NCBI GenBank assembly: GCA_032988165.1
Contig: JANTQF010000594.1
Location: 1-10,798 of the forward strand
From: Emmonsiellopsis sp. PD_33
Taxonomy: Eukaryota; Ascomycota; Eurotiomycetes; Onygenales; Ajellomycetaceae
Reading direction: 5' to 3'
DNA length: 10,798 nt
Notes under the pieces: model-generated
The model's database searches: none
The model's input: only the letters and a program-made list of their open reading frames with translations
What the model was told of the DNA's origin: nothing
Made by a program: the position numbers and the translations under genes
Shown here: positions 8,468 to 10,798 of the stretch, one piece after another
Layout of the letters: each line of letters begins with the position of its first letter
Numbering within the stretch: position 1 is the first letter of the stretch

Positions 8468-10331
8468 ATGTCCCTCCCGGGCCTGGAGCTCACCCAGCCC
8501 ACTATCGAAACCCGCAGCGCCCCGGCTCCCCCCTCCCAACACAGTCTCCCCAAGGGCTCAGAATGGAGATTTGAAGTCGCATTTGGACACACGGTTCGGG
8601 TAAAGGTATATATATCCCATCTATCCATTACTCCAACCCTCCAAACTAACACCCAACCCCCCACCACAAAGCTCCTCGCAGGCACCGCCGAGCTCTTCGG
8701 CACCGAACTCGCCTCCTCCCAAACCTACACCTTCTCCGGCACCAAAGCCGCAATCTACACCTGGCACGGCTGCACGCTCGAAGTCAGCGCCGGTGACCCC
8801 ATCGCCATCGGCGGCGGGGTCATCAGCAGCGCCGCCCCCGCCCCCACAGGCACCGGCGCCGGCGGCTGCCAGGTCGAATACGTCGCCGAGGAGACGCCAA
8901 TGGTCGAGTATCTGAACATCCACGCGGCGCTGGAGACGATGCGCGAGGAGGCGGCGGCGCGCAACAACAACGCGCAGGGCCCGCGCGTGCTGATTCTGGG
9001 ACCCGAGGATGCGGGCAAGACGAGCCTGACGAAGATCTTGACGGGCTATGCGACGAAGCGGGAGAGGCAGCCTGTTGTTGTTAATCTGGATCCGGCGGAG
9101 GGGATGCTGAGTGTCCCCGGTGCGCTGACGGCGACGGCCATGCGGTCGATGATTGATGTGGAGGAAGGCTGGGGGAGTAGTCCGATGTCTGGGCCGAGTC
9201 CGGTCCCGGTGAAGTTGCCGCTGGTGTATTTTTATGGGCTGCCTAGTCCGTTGGATGCGGAGGGGGGGTTGTATAAGCCGATTGTCTCGCGGTTGGCGTT
9301 GGCGGTTGTGGGGCGGTTGGCGGAGGATAGGGAGGCGAGGGAGGCGGGGATTATTGTTGATACGCCGGGGGTTATTAGTTTGGGGACGAAGGGGGAGGAG
9401 GTTATTAGACATATTGTGTCGGAGTTTTCGAGTATGGATTTATTCCGAGCCCTCTCGCCAGGTTTTCTTGTGTTTTTCCGACTGCTAACTGGATGTTTTA
9501 ATAACTATAGTAAACACCATTCTTGTTCTCGGCTCCGAACGCCTCTACAGCACCATGGTAAAAGCCTACGACAATAAACCAACCACGACGACCTCCCCAA
9601 ACAACCCCTCAATCTCCGTCGTCAAAGTAACTAAATCTGGCGGCTGCGTCGCGCGCGACGCATCATTTATGAAATCCGTCCGCGAAGCACAGATCCGCTC
9701 ATATTTCTTCGGCAACCCGATCCCCTCAACGGCATCCTCGGCACTCTCCCTCTCAGCGACATCAGCGGGGACGACGATAACGCTCTCCCCGCACGCGCAA
9801 CAGCTAGATTTCGACTCGTTGGCGGTTTATAATATCACAGCCGTGACAGAGGAGGAGGAAGAGGAGTACGACCCGTCGAATTTCGGGATGGCGGCCAGCT
9901 CATTCTTACCCGGCGGCAGCGGACTAGACGATGAGACGGGTACCGCCAATGCAATATCAAACCACCACCAACATCATCAACCAGACACAACAACACCATC
10001 AACCACCGTCCCCGGCCTCACCCCCTCCTCCACCACCACCACCACCACCTCTTCCACCTCTTCCACCTCTTCCATCCCGCTCAAAAAACTACCCACCTCG
10101 CCCACCCCGCTCGCGCTCGAAAACACACTCCTAGCAATAACCCACGCGGCCCCCAACGCCCCGCTAAGCGAGATCCGCGACGCGAGCGTCATGGGGTTCG
10201 TGTATGTTGCTGGCGTGGATGAGAAGAAGGGGAAGATACGCGTGCTGGCGCCGGTGGGCGGGAGGGTGCCGGGGAGGGCGATGGTGTGGGGGAGGAAATG
10301 GCCGGGGGAGTTGGTGGGGTTGGTTGGGTAG
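8468..10331 (+). CDS. clp1: Clp1, polynucleotide-kinase-like subunit of pre-mRNA cleavage factor IA
   Basis: Exons 8468-8605, 8672-9431 and 9511-10331; 572 aa. Clp1 binds ATP and bridges Pcf11 and the rest of the mRNA 3' cleavage/polyadenylation machinery in the nucleus. The N-terminal beta domain (EWRFEVAFGH, then LLAGTAELFGTELA) is followed by the P-loop GPEDAGKTSLTK (K162), VVVNLDPAEGMLSVPGAL, the GIIVDTPGVI block, and LVLGSERLYSTM. The C-terminal domain ends with MGFVYVAGVDEKKGKIRVLA and PGRAMVW, as in yeast Clp1. The start at 8468 has an ACAACAATG context and gives the family-like MSLPGLEL. An in-frame ATG at 8306 exists but would add 54 residues unlike the family. Intron 2 starts gtatgg with branch GCTAAC. 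Unusual: a 66-nt stop-free first intron with an AAG acceptor, a poly-Glu stretch near 9860, and a His/Gln- and Thr/Ser-rich insertion (9957-10080). Confidence 0.94.
8606..8671 (+). other. clp1 intron 1, 66 nt, in-frame and stop-free
   Basis: Donor gtatat, branch ACTAAC, acceptor AAG (less common than CAG/TAG). Removing it joins VRVK to LLAGTAELFGTELA, which matches the Clp1 family without a gap, so it is an intron. Its length is 22 codons with no stop, so retention would only insert 22 residues. Confidence 0.85.
10032..10073. repeat. ACC run and 9-bp tandem repeat inside clp1
   Basis: Consecutive ACC triplets are followed by three exact copies of ACCTCTTCC (10047-10055, 10056-10064, 10065-10073). 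They encode poly-Thr then Ser-Ser-Thr repeats in a loop of the C-terminal part of Clp1 absent from yeast Clp1. This is typical of slippage expansion in a disordered loop. Confidence 0.8.
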
Positions 10332-10798
10332 GGGGGTGATAAGGGGAAGATTTTGTTTAGGGTGGGATATAGATTGCAGGTGGGATGGTGAGGGGGTTAT
10401 GAGATTTTTCCTTTTCCTTTTTTTTTTTTTTCTTTCTTTATTGGGTTTTTTTTTAGAGGGTGCGTGGAATAAATATGAATGGCATTTGGGGGTTTATTTA
10501 ACTAACTGACTGGTTCCGTGGGGATTTAAGAACAACCTTGGGGTCTTTATTTCAGTTAGAAAGAAGGAATTTTCTACTTCCTTTTTTTCTCATGTGAGTG
10601 AGGGGAGGCAAGTGAGTGGGATAGCTAGCTGGTGAATATAGAAGAAAATATGATAATGGTAACAGCAATGTTGAGGATAGAAATGCAATCCTTATAATAA
10701 AGTAGACTATCTTGATTAATTGTTCAGTTCAAGTGCTTAGTCTCATCTATTTTACCTACTTTCATCCTTCTGTGCATCTCAGTGTGCTTAGTATTCTG
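10332..10798. other. Downstream region of clp1
   Basis: About 470 bases with no gene visible. It begins G-rich, has T-rich tracts at about 10410-10455 (including a T13-class run), and becomes AT-rich toward the end. The first 150-250 bases are probably the clp1 3' UTR. Confidence 0.5.

Noticed and set aside
8621..9412. A 263-codon open frame on the minus strand
   Set aside because: It lies antisense to clp1 exon 2, is rich in Arg/Gln/Pro and Gly from the GC-rich codons opposite, and resembles no family. It is a shadow of codon bias.

Overview
The window is nuclear DNA of a filamentous ascomycete (Pezizomycotina), most likely Eurotiales (Aspergillus/Penicillium-like). The evidence is short introns (55-149 nt, one of 328 nt) with GT..AG ends and fungal branch points of the RCTRAY type, wide intergenic regions, pyrimidine-rich leaders, and proteins that read as ordinary fungal housekeeping orthologs. 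No bacterial, phage, CRISPR or clear transposon content was seen.

Layout. (1) 1-134, minus: a piece of cytosolic ribosomal protein uL1 (L10a/Rpl1) entering from the left edge. Its N-terminal ~65 codons cannot be found upstream in the window. (2) 1216-2350, plus: a three-exon PP2A-family Ser/Thr phosphatase of the Ppg1 type. (3) 2968-4079, minus, convergent with (2): a four-exon Rho GDP-dissociation inhibitor (rdi1). (4) 5645-7248, plus, divergent from (3): a five-exon Bqt4-like protein with a KilA-N/APSES-like domain and a C-terminal membrane anchor, i.e. an inner-nuclear-membrane chromatin tether. (5) 8468-10331, plus: a three-exon Clp1, the polynucleotide-kinase-like subunit of pre-mRNA cleavage factor IA. 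Exon structures were built by hand from splice signals, and reading frames close exactly across every junction of the four complete genes.

The genes are not an operon or a biosynthetic cluster. They serve separate functions: translation, phosphatase signalling, Rho GTPase cycling, nuclear envelope organisation and mRNA 3' end formation. They share only intergenic space. I found no evidence of a new multi-gene system.

The most notable signals are smaller. Five long exons in four genes on both strands go from C-rich to G-rich along the sense strand and reset at introns. The uL1 homology stops exactly at a 12-bp perfect palindrome. The membrane anchor of the Bqt4-like protein is split by its last intron, so that retention would remove half the anchor. 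A 66-nt clp1 intron is stop-free and in frame. Several tandem repeats lie in control regions, and clp1 carries low-complexity insertions.
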